Positions 36,875 to 45,159 of a DNA stretch of 64,000 nucleotides are shown one piece after another. Under the pieces are notes generated by a model. That model made no database searches and was not told where the DNA came from. It saw only the letters and a program-made list of their open reading frames with translations. Numbering within the stretch: position 1 is the stretch's first letter; each line of letters opens with the position of its first letter. The DNA is from Ramlibacter sp. Leaf400. Lineage in GTDB: Bacteria > Pseudomonadota > Gammaproteobacteria > Burkholderiales > Burkholderiaceae_C. Where the stretch lies: positions 1,198 through 65,197 of the forward strand of contig NZ_LMQL01000001.1 in assembly GCF_001424545.1 (NCBI RefSeq), given 5' to 3'. A program made the translations under genes and the position numbers.

Positions 36875-37357
36875 TCAGCGCGGCGGCAGGGACAGGACCA
36901 GCGTGCCGTCCCAGCCCCCGCCCGCGCCGCGCGTCAGGCGCGCTTCGACCGGCACCGCGCGGGCGTTGACCCGTGCCTGCGACAGCCAGGTGGCCAGGGC
37001 GTCGGGCGGCGTGCCGGCCAGCGTGAGCGTGACCCGGTCGCCGGCCACGGCCATGCGGGCACCGGTGCCCAGGCGCTGGCGCACCGAAGCCTCCAGCAGC
37101 CGCATCGACTCGTCCTGGTTCTGCTTGGGTTGCGATTGCAGCGATTGCGCCTGCTGCTGCAGGGCGCGCATGCGCGCGAGCTGGGCGTCCACCGACTGGT
37201 GCTGCTGGTCGGACGCGCGCAGCACCGCCAGCGCCGGCGCGATCCCCAGCCACCAGAGCAGCGCCAGCAGCACCAGCGCCGCCGCGCCGCCCGCGAGCAT
37301 CTTCTCGCGCGGCGCCAGGCCGGCCCAGGCGGCGGTCCACTGCGGCGACATCTTCAT
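36875..37357 (-). CDS. gspM: Type II secretion protein GspM
   Basis: 160 aa bitopic inner-membrane protein that partners with GspL. Cytoplasmic start MKMSPQWTAAWAGLAPREKM, one membrane helix (about 22-42), then a coiled-coil region rich in Gln (RMRALQQQAQSLQSQPKQNQ) and a small periplasmic ferredoxin-like domain. The start overlaps the gspL stop (ATGA). Confidence 0.88.
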   Translation of the reverse strand: MKMSPQWTAAWAGLAPREKMLAGGAAALVLLALLWWLGIAPALAVLRASDQQHQSVDAQLARMRALQQQAQSLQSQPKQNQDESMRLLEASVRQRLGTGARMAVAGDRVTLTLAGTPPDALATWLSQARVNARAVPVEARLTRGAGGGWDGTLVLSLPPR

Positions 37358-38562
37358 GGCTGCGCCTCCGGACGCACGACCAGCGTGTCGCCTTGCACGT
37401 TGGCGGCATAGCCCTGCGAGCGCAGGCCCTGCAGCAGGGGCTTGGCCTCGGCTTCGTTGCCGGCGAGCCCGCGCAGGCGGACCTCGGTGCCGTTGAATTC
37501 GATCGCGGTCGCCGTGCGGCCGGGCGGGGCGCTGGTGGCGACCACGCCCAGCACGGTCTCCAGGTCGCGTCCGGACGCGCTGCCGGTCGCCTGGCGCAGG
37601 GCGGCCACTTCGCGTTCCATCTGCACCGGCGCGTCGACCACGGCCCGCACCTGCGGGAAGGTCTGCGTGAGCAGGGTGCGCGTGGCATCGCGCTTGCTGG
37701 CCAACGCCGAGCGTTCCTTCCAGGCCCAGGCGTTCAGCCCGACCAGCTGCACCGCCACCAGCAGCACGGCGCCCCAGCGGGCCGGACGCCACTGCGGCGC
37801 GCGCAGGAAGCCGGCCCAGCCGGTGGAGAGTTTCTTGAAGGCGCGGTCGCGGCCGGTGCTGGCGAATTCCAGTTGCGCCAGGTCCCACCGCGAGCGGGCT
37901 GCCTGCAGCAGGCGCGGCGCCGGTTGCTGCAGCTGCGGCGGGTGCTGCAGCACCTGTTCGGCCAGCGTCGCGACTGCCGGTTCGGCCACCACCGGCGTGT
38001 TCTCCGGCAGCGTGGGCAAGAGACCCAGGGAGGCGGCGGTCAGCGGCAGGAGGTAGACGCCGTCGCGGCCGGCGCAGACCAGGCGCGCGCCATCCGGCTC
38101 GCCCACGGCGTAGAGCGCCGGATCGCCCTCGGGCGCGAATTCGGGAACGATGCGCGAGACCGGGCGGCCGGCCGACTCCAGCGCCTGCACCGCATCGCGC
38201 AGCCAGCCGCGGTCGCACACCGAGACCCACACGGGTCCGCCCGCCTGGCCGCGTGGCTCCAGTGCGAAGTGCAGGTTCTCGGGCTCGTCCAGCAGCCGGT
38301 CTTCCAGCACGCCTTCGAGCACCGCGCGCAGTCGGGGCGAGCGCGGGCCCAGTCCCTTGGGCAGCTCGACCCTGTGCCAGGACAGGGCGGCCGCCGGGGC
38401 GACCAGCACCACTTCGCTGCCTGCGCCCGAAGCCGCGGGCAGCAGGGCGACGGGGGCGGCGGCCTGGGTCGTGGGGGTCCGGCCGTCGCTGGACAGGACG
38501 TACGGGAGTTCGGTCTGTGCCGTGACGGGCGTGGCCGGGAGCAGGACGTAGAGCGAACTCAT
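37354..38562 (-). CDS. gspL: Type II secretion protein GspL
   Basis: 402 aa. Cytoplasmic actin-like domain (about 1-240) with LSWHRVELPKGLGPRSPRLR, which recruits GspE, then one membrane helix near 270-285 (WGAVLLVAVQLVGLNAWAW) and a periplasmic ferredoxin-like domain. Lies 52 nt after gspK and overlaps gspM by 4 nt. Confidence 0.88.
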   Translation of the reverse strand: MSSLYVLLPATPVTAQTELPYVLSSDGRTPTTQAAAPVALLPAASGAGSEVVLVAPAAALSWHRVELPKGLGPRSPRLRAVLEGVLEDRLLDEPENLHFALEPRGQAGGPVWVSVCDRGWLRDAVQALESAGRPVSRIVPEFAPEGDPALYAVGEPDGARLVCAGRDGVYLLPLTAASLGLLPTLPENTPVVAEPAVATLAEQVLQHPPQLQQPAPRLLQAARSRWDLAQLEFASTGRDRAFKKLSTGWAGFLRAPQWRPARWGAVLLVAVQLVGLNAWAWKERSALASKRDATRTLLTQTFPQVRAVVDAPVQMEREVAALRQATGSASGRDLETVLGVVATSAPPGRTATAIEFNGTEVRLRGLAGNEAEAKPLLQGLRSQGYAANVQGDTLVVRPEAQP

Positions 38563-38614
38563 GGGAGCGACGATTGTAGGGAGGGCGGCAACTCAACCGT
38601 ACCACCCGAAGGCA

Positions 38615-39598
38615 TCAGCGCCCGGACGATGGCGGGGCGACCGTGGTGCGGTCGACGACCCCGCGCTCGCGCCGCAGGGTGCGCACGTCCAGGCCGTCGC
38701 GCTGCACCAGCGAGCGTTCCTCCACGATCAGCCGGTCCATGCGCAGGCGCCCGCGCACCTCGAAGAAGCGCGAGGAGACGCCAACGGTGCCTTCGGTGAA
38801 GGCCGCGGCGTGGCCCGGCATGGCCGAGCTCGCGTCGGCGATGCCGCGGAAAGGTGAGAGCGAGCGGCGGGCGACCAGCTCCTGGGCGTCGGCCTGGGTG
38901 ATGCCGTTGACCGCCGCATAGATGACCTTGGCCGCGGCCGTGTTGAGGTTGACCGGCGTGCGCGTGGGCAGCAGCGTGACGTAGGGCGTGAGCGTGGCGA
39001 CCGTGGCGGGCGACAGGCCCAGCCAGACCAGCTGCTCGGGCTGCTGCGGCATCAGCGGCGCCTGCGAGGCCGAGCGGTTGTCGGTGCTGATGTCGGAGGC
39101 GAAGCGCAGGTTCTCGGCCATGCGGTTGAGCTCGCCCTGCGGCAGGCCCAGAAGCTCGAACAGGCGCTGGAAGCTGCGCATGCCGGTTTCGGAGACGCGT
39201 CCGGCCTCGACCAGGTTGGTGACGTTGAGCAGCGCCTGCTGGTCGGTCACGGTGCCCGAGAGGAAGACGTTGTCGGCGTCGCCGGCGTCGGTGGCCGCGC
39301 CGCCGGACTGCGCGGCCAGGAAGGTCGACAGGCGCGCCTCCTGCAGGGGCACGGCCCAGGGTTCGGCCAGGTGGTCGGCGCCGCCGGAGCGGCTGTCCTC
39401 GCGCAGGATCAGCCGGGCCCAGTCGAGCGCGCCGGTCAGCACCCAGGAGGCCTGCATGCGCGCCCGCTCGGCGGATTCCACTTCCACCGCCCGCCACTGC
39501 TGCCACAGGGCCGCGGCGGCGAAGGTGGCCACCAGCGTGACCGTGAGCATGGCGGTCAGGATGGCGGCGCCGCGCTGGCGCAGGCGGGCGCGGCTCAC
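38615..39598 (-). CDS. gspK: Type II secretion minor pseudopilin GspK
   Basis: 327 aa. N-terminal prepilin-like helix RQRGAAILTAMLTVTLVATF: cleavage after G with A rather than F at +1, and no E at +5, as is typical of GspK. The large alpha-helical insertion expected of GspK, the pseudopilus tip, is present. Start GTG overlaps the gspJ stop (GTGA); ATG alternatives lie inside the helix. Confidence 0.9.
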   Translation of the reverse strand: MSRARLRQRGAAILTAMLTVTLVATFAAAALWQQWRAVEVESAERARMQASWVLTGALDWARLILREDSRSGGADHLAEPWAVPLQEARLSTFLAAQSGGAATDAGDADNVFLSGTVTDQQALLNVTNLVEAGRVSETGMRSFQRLFELLGLPQGELNRMAENLRFASDISTDNRSASQAPLMPQQPEQLVWLGLSPATVATLTPYVTLLPTRTPVNLNTAAAKVIYAAVNGITQADAQELVARRSLSPFRGIADASSAMPGHAAAFTEGTVGVSSRFFEVRGRLRMDRLIVEERSLVQRDGLDVRTLRRERGVVDRTTVAPPSSGR

Positions 39599-40362
39599 GA
39601 TTTGCCTCCGCCCACGGTGGGCCGCACCCAATCGCGCACCAGGTCGCCGCTGATCGCCTGGCCGGCAGGGAGCGTCAGCACGATGCGGACGCCTTCGGGC
39701 AGCTGGGGAAGCCGCGGGTTCACGGCCGCAGGGGCGACCGGTGCCGGGGTGCCGGTGGGCCCCGTCGTGCTGGTGGTGGTGCTGGGGGTGCTGGGCGTGA
39801 CGGTCGGCGTGGCGACGGGGGTGGGCTGGGTGAAGTCGCTCGAGAGCGGGTTGGTCCAGGCGTCCGAGCGGTAGAAGAAGACCTGCCAATCCTGCAGGGC
39901 GGTGATGGCGACGGCCGCGGCGTCCTCGGTGCCGGCTTGTCCCTGGGCCCAGGCGTCGGCGCGGACCCAGGCGTCCTCGACCTGGCCGCGGGTGGTCAGG
40001 GGCGGCGACTGCCAGCGGGTCCAGCGCGACACACCGCCGCTGACGCGCCGGCTCCAGCCGACCACGATCACGCCCTGGGCGACGGCGGCCGCGGACGCCG
40101 GGCGGGTCAGGCGCAGCACCCGACCGTTCCAGTCCAGCGCCGGCATCTGGGGCAGCTGCACCAGCGCGTCCAGGTCGGTGCTCCATTGCGCCAGGCCCAT
40201 CTGCAGCGAGTGGATCTCGTCGGCCCGGGCCTGCGTGGTCTCCTGCGCCCGCACCATGCCGTCCAGCCCGCGCCAGCTCAGGACGGCCACCAGCGCGAGG
40301 ACGAACAAGGCGACCATCAGCTCGATCAGCGTGAAGCCGGCGGCGCGGCGCCTGGAGGCCAT
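39595..40362 (-). CDS. gspJ: Type II secretion minor pseudopilin GspJ
   Basis: 255 aa. Prepilin cleavage site RRRAAG/FTLIELMVALFVL with E at +5. Forms the pseudopilus tip with GspI and GspK. Unusual: a Pro/Thr-rich low-complexity insertion of about 35 residues near 177-212 (TPTVTPSTPSTTTSTTGPTG) interrupts the C-terminal domain. Confidence 0.92.
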   Translation of the reverse strand: MASRRRAAGFTLIELMVALFVLALVAVLSWRGLDGMVRAQETTQARADEIHSLQMGLAQWSTDLDALVQLPQMPALDWNGRVLRLTRPASAAAVAQGVIVVGWSRRVSGGVSRWTRWQSPPLTTRGQVEDAWVRADAWAQGQAGTEDAAAVAITALQDWQVFFYRSDAWTNPLSSDFTQPTPVATPTVTPSTPSTTTSTTGPTGTPAPVAPAAVNPRLPQLPEGVRIVLTLPAGQAISGDLVRDWVRPTVGGGKS

Positions 40363-40363
40363 C

Positions 40364-40720
40364 TCAGTACCTCCCGACCACGGTGGAGATGCGCAGCACC
40401 GGCCCGGACGCCTCGAACACCTGGGCGTCCACGCGCAGGAAGTTGGGGTTGGGCGTGGGCGCCACCGTCAGGGCCACCTCGAAATCGACATTGCCCTGGC
40501 GGCAGGCCGTGCGGCGCTCGCCCACCCCGGGCATCTGGCGCGCCAGACGCACCCGCCCCAGCTCGTTCTCGGCGCACAGCTGCGCGAGCAGCACGCTGGA
40601 CTGACGCATCGCGTTGGTGGTGAGGGCGGCGGTGGCCTGCAGGCCGGCGACCAGCGCGATGGCGACGATGGCCAGGGCCACCAGCACCTCGATCAGCGTG
40701 AAGCCGGCGGCCTTCCTCAT
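40364..40720 (-). CDS. gspI: Type II secretion minor pseudopilin GspI
   Basis: 118 aa. Short leader MRKAAG then FTLIEVLVALAIVAIALVAG, a perfect prepilin motif. The rest fits GspI length and pattern (LCAENELGRVRLARQMPG). Overlaps the gspH 3' end by 4 nt and is 1 nt from gspJ. Confidence 0.92.
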   Translation of the reverse strand: MRKAAGFTLIEVLVALAIVAIALVAGLQATAALTTNAMRQSSVLLAQLCAENELGRVRLARQMPGVGERRTACRQGNVDFEVALTVAPTPNPNFLRVDAQVFEASGPVLRISTVVGRY

Positions 40721-41196
40721 GGCGCGACCTCGGCGGTGACGAAGGGCCCGAGGCCGTCGGTGGCGATGCGCAGGATGCGCCCCTGGCCGGCGGCGGAACC
40801 GAGCACCACCTGCTGGCGGCCGATGATGGGTTCGGGGCCGAGCACGACGCGCCCCGGGCCCTGCACGACCACCGTGTCGGCGTGCAGCCAGTTCTGCGGC
40901 AGGCTGCCCTCGGGCAATCCTTCGAAGCGAAAGCCCCCCTCCACCGTGTGCCACACCACCGGCACGCCGGTGCTGCGCGACTGCGCGCGGGCGGATTCGA
41001 ACAGGGCGGAGAGCCGGCGGGCTTCCTGCTCCAGGCGGGTGGAGGAGCTGTCGCGCAGGGCGAACGCGACGCCCGCGGTGGCGATGGCGATGATCGCCAC
41101 CACCACCAGCAGCTCGATCAGCGTGAAGCCGCGCTGTGAAGGCGGGGCGGCGGTGCGTCTCGCGGCGCGGTCACTGCCAGGAGCCGACGTCCGCAT
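40717..41196 (-). CDS. gspH: Type II secretion minor pseudopilin GspH
   Basis: 159 aa from the ATG at 41196. The leader is long (about 23 residues) before the cleavage site SQRG/FTLIELLVVVAIIAI. GspH-type C-terminal half with VVLGPEPIIGRQQVVLG. The chosen start overlaps the end of gspG by 26 nt; a more upstream ATG (41223) would overlap further. Confidence 0.88.
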   Translation of the reverse strand: MRTSAPGSDRAARRTAAPPSQRGFTLIELLVVVAIIAIATAGVAFALRDSSSTRLEQEARRLSALFESARAQSRSTGVPVVWHTVEGGFRFEGLPEGSLPQNWLHADTVVVQGPGRVVLGPEPIIGRQQVVLGSAAGQGRILRIATDGLGPFVTAEVAP

Positions 41197-41608
41197 TCTT
41201 GCCCTCGCCGCCCGGCTGGCCATCGGCGCCGTACGACATCACGTCGATCTCGCCTTTGACCCCGGGGTTGAGGTACTGGTACGGCCGGCCCCACGGGTCG
41301 TTGGGCAGCCGCTCGAGGTAGGGCTTCCAGTTGATCGGCTGGGGGCCGGCGCTGGGGCGGGCGACCAGCGCCTGCAGGCCCTGTTCGGCCGAGGGGTAGC
41401 GCTGGTTGTCCAGCCGATACAGCTTGAGCGCCTGCATCAGGTTGTTGACGTCGGTGCGGGCTGCAGTGGCGCGCGCGTCGTCGGCGCGATCCAGCACGTT
41501 GGGCACGATCAAGGCGGCGAGAACGCCGATGATCACCAGCACCACCATCAGTTCGATGAGGGTGAAGCCGGCCTGCAGCATGCGGCGGGTGGAACGGAAC
41601 AGAGTCAT
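41171..41608 (-). CDS. gspG: Type II secretion major pseudopilin GspG
   Basis: 145 aa. Leader MTLFRSTRRMLQAG then FTLIELMVVLVIIGVLAALI. Conserved GspG landmarks are VPNVLDRADDARATAARTDV, DNQRYPSAEQGLQALV, and the calcium-binding C-terminal loop YLNPGVKGEIDVMSYGADG. First gene of the minus-strand T2SS operon. The ATG at 41608 was preferred over 41626 because it gives the usual short leader. Only 41 nt separate it from divergent gspC. Confidence 0.94.
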   Translation of the reverse strand: MTLFRSTRRMLQAGFTLIELMVVLVIIGVLAALIVPNVLDRADDARATAARTDVNNLMQALKLYRLDNQRYPSAEQGLQALVARPSAGPQPINWKPYLERLPNDPWGRPYQYLNPGVKGEIDVMSYGADGQPGGEGKNADVGSWQ

Positions 41609-41649
41609 CGAGAAGCCTGTGACCAAATCCGTTCAATGATAATCGTCGC

Positions 41650-42117
41650 ATGGTGAGCGACAGGCCGGGCAACTGGACAGTACGCGGCGTGACCTTCGTG
41701 GTGTGGGCCGTGGCGGCAGCGAGTGCCGCCTACTGGGCGATGAAATTCGCCGGCGCCGATCCGTCCGTGCCGCGCGTCGCCGCGGCTTCGCGGCAGGCGG
41801 CGCCGGCCGATCCGATGGTGGTCGCGCGGTTGCTGGGACATACGGCCGGGACGCCTTCGGCCCCCGTCGCCGCGGCGCAGCCTTCCGCCGCCTCGCGCTT
41901 CAACCTGATGGGCGTGGTGGCAGGCAAGTCGCAGCAAGGCGCCGCGCTGATCGCCGTCGACGGCAAGCCGGCCCGGCCCTACCGCGTGGGCAGCGTGATC
42001 GAGGAAGGTCTGGTGTTGCTCTCGGTGCAGCCGCGCCGGGCCGTGCTGGGGCCGTCGATGGACGGGCCGGGCTCGGTCACCCTCGAATTGCCGGCGCTCA
42101 ACGCCCCGGGCCGCTAG
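41650..42117 (+). CDS. gspC: Type II secretion protein GspC, short form
   Basis: 155 aa inner-membrane protein linking the platform to the secretin. One membrane helix (about 12-31, GVTFVVWAVAAASAAYWAMK), an Ala/Pro linker and the HR domain (FNLMGVVAGKSQQGAALIAV, then VGSVIEEGLVLLSVQPRRAV). A classical GspC has about 270 aa with a C-terminal PDZ or coiled-coil; that part is absent, as in short betaproteobacterial forms. Divergent from the rest of the operon. A GATAAT element ends 6 nt before the ATG, so the mRNA may be leaderless. Its TAG stop overlaps the cobC stop in a CTAG. Confidence 0.85.
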   Translation: MVSDRPGNWTVRGVTFVVWAVAAASAAYWAMKFAGADPSVPRVAAASRQAAPADPMVVARLLGHTAGTPSAPVAAAQPSAASRFNLMGVVAGKSQQGAALIAVDGKPARPYRVGSVIEEGLVLLSVQPRRAVLGPSMDGPGSVTLELPALNAPGR

Positions 42118-42662
42118 TTCTCCACCTCGTGGCACTCGACGCCGCCGAAAGGGACGGCTTCGCGCGGCCACTGGTCGGCCTTTTCCACGACCCGCACCCC
42201 GGCCAGCAGCAGGCGCACCGCGCGGATCACGCCGGCGTGGGTGATCCAGAGCACGTCGCCCTTGCCGCGGTCGCGGTCCAGCGCGCGCCGCACCCGTTGC
42301 AGCAGTTCCTGGACGCTTTCACCGCCGCCGGGGCGGTGCCGGGCGAAGTCGTGGGTCCAGGCGTCCAGGTCCGGCACGCCGATGGCGTCCCAGGGCCGGC
42401 CCTCCCAGTGGCCGAAGTCCATCTCCTGCAGGGCCGGGTCGGTCGTGAAGGGTCGGCCGGGGCGAAGCGATGTCAGCGCAGTCGCCAGTTGCAGGCAGCG
42501 TCGGGCGGGCGAGCAACGCAGGACCGCCTCGGGCGGCACGGCCTGGTGCAGCTGTCGCGCGGCCTGCTGCGTGAGCGCTTCGTCGGCGAGCAGGTCCAGG
42601 CGGCCGTAGCACAGGCCTTCCCCGTGGGTCACGGCCGCATGCCGCGCGAGCCACAGGCGCAT
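42114..42662 (-). CDS. cobC: Alpha-ribazole phosphatase-like histidine phosphatase
   Basis: 182 aa. RLWLARHAAVTHGEGLCYGR contains the phospho-histidine motif RH, and LQEMDFGHWEGRPWDAI is the CobC-type middle motif; the second histidine is in LWITHAGVIRAV. It removes phosphate from alpha-ribazole-5-phosphate in cobalamin nucleotide-loop assembly. Assignment to CobC over a generic phosphatase rests on the overlap with cobS (the ATG shares bases with the cobS stop). Confidence 0.85.
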   Translation of the reverse strand: MRLWLARHAAVTHGEGLCYGRLDLLADEALTQQAARQLHQAVPPEAVLRCSPARRCLQLATALTSLRPGRPFTTDPALQEMDFGHWEGRPWDAIGVPDLDAWTHDFARHRPGGGESVQELLQRVRRALDRDRGKGDVLWITHAGVIRAVRLLLAGVRVVEKADQWPREAVPFGGVECHEVEN

Positions 42663-43489
42663 CAGGCCGCCCCCAGCGCACAGGCGACGCCGAAATAGAA
42701 GCCCAGCTCGCACACCTGCTGGGTGGCGCCCAGCCCGTCGCCGGTGAAGCCCTGCAGGCGGCGGGACAGCAGCCGGTGCATCCACAGGAAGGCGAGGGCG
42801 CTGCCTGCCACGCCTGCGGCGATGGGCGCCAGCCCTTGCGCCAGCACAGCGACAGCGAGCGGCACGACGCACCAGGTGGCGCCGATCGCGACGGCGCCGA
42901 TCGAGATCGCATCGGCCAGCGGCTTGCTCTTGGAGCCGGCGGCGTCGCCGATGTGCGCCAGGGTGCGGATCACTAGCAACGGCCAGAAGCGCGAGACCAC
43001 GTGCGCCGCCAGGAGCGCGGCGAAGGCGGCGGTCGGTGACGCCGCGGCCAGCACCCCCAGCAAGCCGACCTTCATCAGCAAGGCGAGCACGAGCGCCATT
43101 GCGCCGAAGCTGCCGATGCGCGAGTCCTTCATGATCTCGAGCGCGCGCTGCCGGTCGGCAGAGCCCCCCAGGCCGTCGGCCAGGTCGGCCAGCCCGTCCT
43201 CGTGGAAGGCGCCGGTCATCCACGCGGTGCAGGCGGTCGCCGCCACCGCCGCGACCAGGGGCGTGAAGCCGGTGGCCGGCAGGACCAGCGAGACGATGGC
43301 GAAGGCGGCGCAGGCGGCGCTGCCCACCAGCCAGCCCACGCCGGGGAAGTGGGCCGCGCTCGCGCGCAGCATCTCGGGGCTGAAGCCGACCCAGCGGGCC
43401 AGCGATCCGGTGACCGGCAGGCGGGTGAAGAACTGCACCGCCACCAGGTAATGGCGCAGGAAGGTGCTGGCGCGCGCCGCGGGGGCCAT
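42662..43489 (-). CDS. cobS: Adenosylcobinamide-GDP ribazoletransferase (cobalamin synthase)
   Basis: 275 aa polytopic inner-membrane enzyme joining adenosylcobinamide-GDP and alpha-ribazole. CobS motifs are FFTRLPV, the acidic metal motif AFHEDGLADLADGLGG and RALEIMKDSRIGSFGAMALV. The start overlaps the ilvA stop as TGATG. No other corrin genes are in the window, so this pair may serve salvage together with genes elsewhere. Confidence 0.93.
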   Translation of the reverse strand: MAPAARASTFLRHYLVAVQFFTRLPVTGSLARWVGFSPEMLRASAAHFPGVGWLVGSAACAAFAIVSLVLPATGFTPLVAAVAATACTAWMTGAFHEDGLADLADGLGGSADRQRALEIMKDSRIGSFGAMALVLALLMKVGLLGVLAAASPTAAFAALLAAHVVSRFWPLLVIRTLAHIGDAAGSKSKPLADAISIGAVAIGATWCVVPLAVAVLAQGLAPIAAGVAGSALAFLWMHRLLSRRLQGFTGDGLGATQQVCELGFYFGVACALGAA

Positions 43490-45033
43490 CAGCTCCTCAG
43501 GAAGAGCCGGTAGACCGGGTTGGCGGTTTCCTCCACGTACGGGTAGCCGAGCGTGTCGAGAAAGTCCTGGAACGCCTTGCCGTCGGCCTCCGGCACCTGC
43601 AGGCCGACCAGGATGCGCCCGTAGTCGGCGCCCTGGTTGCGGTAGTGGAACAGGGTGATGTTCCACGTGGGCCGCATGTGGGAGAGGAACTTCATCAGCG
43701 CGCCGGGCCGCTCGGGGAAGATGAAGCGCAGCAGGCGCTCGTCGTGGGCCAGCGCCGAATGGCCGCCCACCATGTGGCGCACGTGCTGCTTGGCCAGCTC
43801 GTCGTGCGTGAGGTCCAGCGCCTCGAAGCCATGTCGCGTGAAGTTGGCGGCGATGCGCACGGACTCGCCCTTGCCGTGCGTGGTCAGGCCGACGAAGACG
43901 TGGGCCTTCTGCGCGTCGCTGATGCGGTAGTTGAACTCGGTGACGTTGCGCGCGCCGCCCGGCAGGCCGCCGATCAGCTCGCAGAAGCGCCGGAAGCTGC
44001 CGCGCTCCTCGGGGATGGTGACGGCGAACAGGGCCTCGCGTTCCTCGCCCACCTCGGCGCGCTCGGCGACGAAGCGCAGGCGGTCGAAGTTCATGTTGGC
44101 GCCGCAGAGGATGGCGGCGTAGGTCTCGCCGCGGGTCTTGTTCTGCGCCGCGTACTGCTTGATGGCGGCCACGGCCATGGCGCCCGCGGGCTCGACGATG
44201 GAGCGGGTGTCGACGAAGACGTCCTTGATGGCGGCGCAGACGGCGTCGGTGTCCACGGTCATGAACTCGTCGACCAGCTCGCGCGCCAGGCGGAAGGTCT
44301 CCTCGCCCACCAGCTTGACCGCGGTGCCGTCGGAAAACAGGCCCACATCCGACAGGCTGACCCGCTTGCGGGCCTGCACCGACTGCAGCATGGCGTCGGA
44401 GTCGTTCATCTGCACCCCGATCACCTTGATCTCGGGTCGCACGGCCTTGATGTATGCGGCAACGCCCGACACCAGGCCGCCGCCGCCGATGGCGACGAAG
44501 ACGGCGTCCAGCGGGCCCTGGTGCTGGCGCAGGATCTCCATCGCGATCGTGCCCTGGCCGGCGATCACGTCGGGGTCGTCGAAGGGGTGGATGAACGTCA
44601 GGCCCTGGCGCTCGCACAGGGCGGCGGCATGCGTATAGGCGTCCGAATAGCTGTCGCCGTGCAGCACGACCTCGCCGCCGAGCGACTTGACGCCGTCGAT
44701 CTTCAGCTGGGGCGTGGTCACCGGCATCACGATCACCGCGGGCGATCCCAGGCGGTGCGCCGCCATGGCGACGCCCTGGGCGTGGTTGCCGGCCGAGGCG
44801 CAGATCACGCCGCGCTTGAGCTCGTCGGGGGTCAGCTGCGCCATCTTGTTGTAGGCGCCGCGCAGTTTGAAGCTGAACACCGGCTGTTGGTCCTCCCGTT
44901 TGAGCAGGACCTTGTTGTGCAATCGGCGCGAAAGCGCCTTGGCCGGGTCGAGAGCGGATTCCACGGCGACGTCGTAGACGCGCGCGGTGAGGATCTTCTT
45001 CAGGTAGTCCGCAGGGGTGAGTTTCTTGGGCAT
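43489..45033 (-). CDS. ilvA: Threonine ammonia-lyase (biosynthetic threonine deaminase)
   Basis: 514 aa PLP enzyme making 2-oxobutanoate from threonine, first step of isoleucine synthesis. The PLP lysine is K56 in QPVFSFKLRGAYNKM, the glycine loop is AIGGGGLVSG, and two ACT-like regulatory domains occupy about 330-510 (ERGSFRRFCELIGG; ERPGALMKFLSHM), the feedback-inhibited biosynthetic type. Only one ATG fits the family start. Coupled downstream to cobS and cobC, an unexpected functional mix. Confidence 0.96.
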   Translation of the reverse strand: MPKKLTPADYLKKILTARVYDVAVESALDPAKALSRRLHNKVLLKREDQQPVFSFKLRGAYNKMAQLTPDELKRGVICASAGNHAQGVAMAAHRLGSPAVIVMPVTTPQLKIDGVKSLGGEVVLHGDSYSDAYTHAAALCERQGLTFIHPFDDPDVIAGQGTIAMEILRQHQGPLDAVFVAIGGGGLVSGVAAYIKAVRPEIKVIGVQMNDSDAMLQSVQARKRVSLSDVGLFSDGTAVKLVGEETFRLARELVDEFMTVDTDAVCAAIKDVFVDTRSIVEPAGAMAVAAIKQYAAQNKTRGETYAAILCGANMNFDRLRFVAERAEVGEEREALFAVTIPEERGSFRRFCELIGGLPGGARNVTEFNYRISDAQKAHVFVGLTTHGKGESVRIAANFTRHGFEALDLTHDELAKQHVRHMVGGHSALAHDERLLRFIFPERPGALMKFLSHMRPTWNITLFHYRNQGADYGRILVGLQVPEADGKAFQDFLDTLGYPYVEETANPVYRLFLRS

Positions 45034-45055
45034 TCGAAAGGCGTGCCGCCCGGGC

Positions 45056-45074
45056 AGTTGCGAGCGTGGCAACT
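45056..45074. promoter_or_regulatory. Inverted repeat in the ilvA / recombinase divergent promoter
   Basis: AGTTGC (45056-45061) and GCAACT (45069-45074) form a perfect 6-bp inverted repeat with a 7-nt spacer, 23 nt upstream of the ilvA start codon. It could be an operator; no regulator is identified. Confidence 0.3.
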
Positions 45075-45159
45075 CCGGTGTGACGACCGGACGGGCTTGT
45101 AACACTTTTCCGCTCATTTGGGCGCGGCGATTGCCACGCCCCTGCAGGAGGCATTGTCC

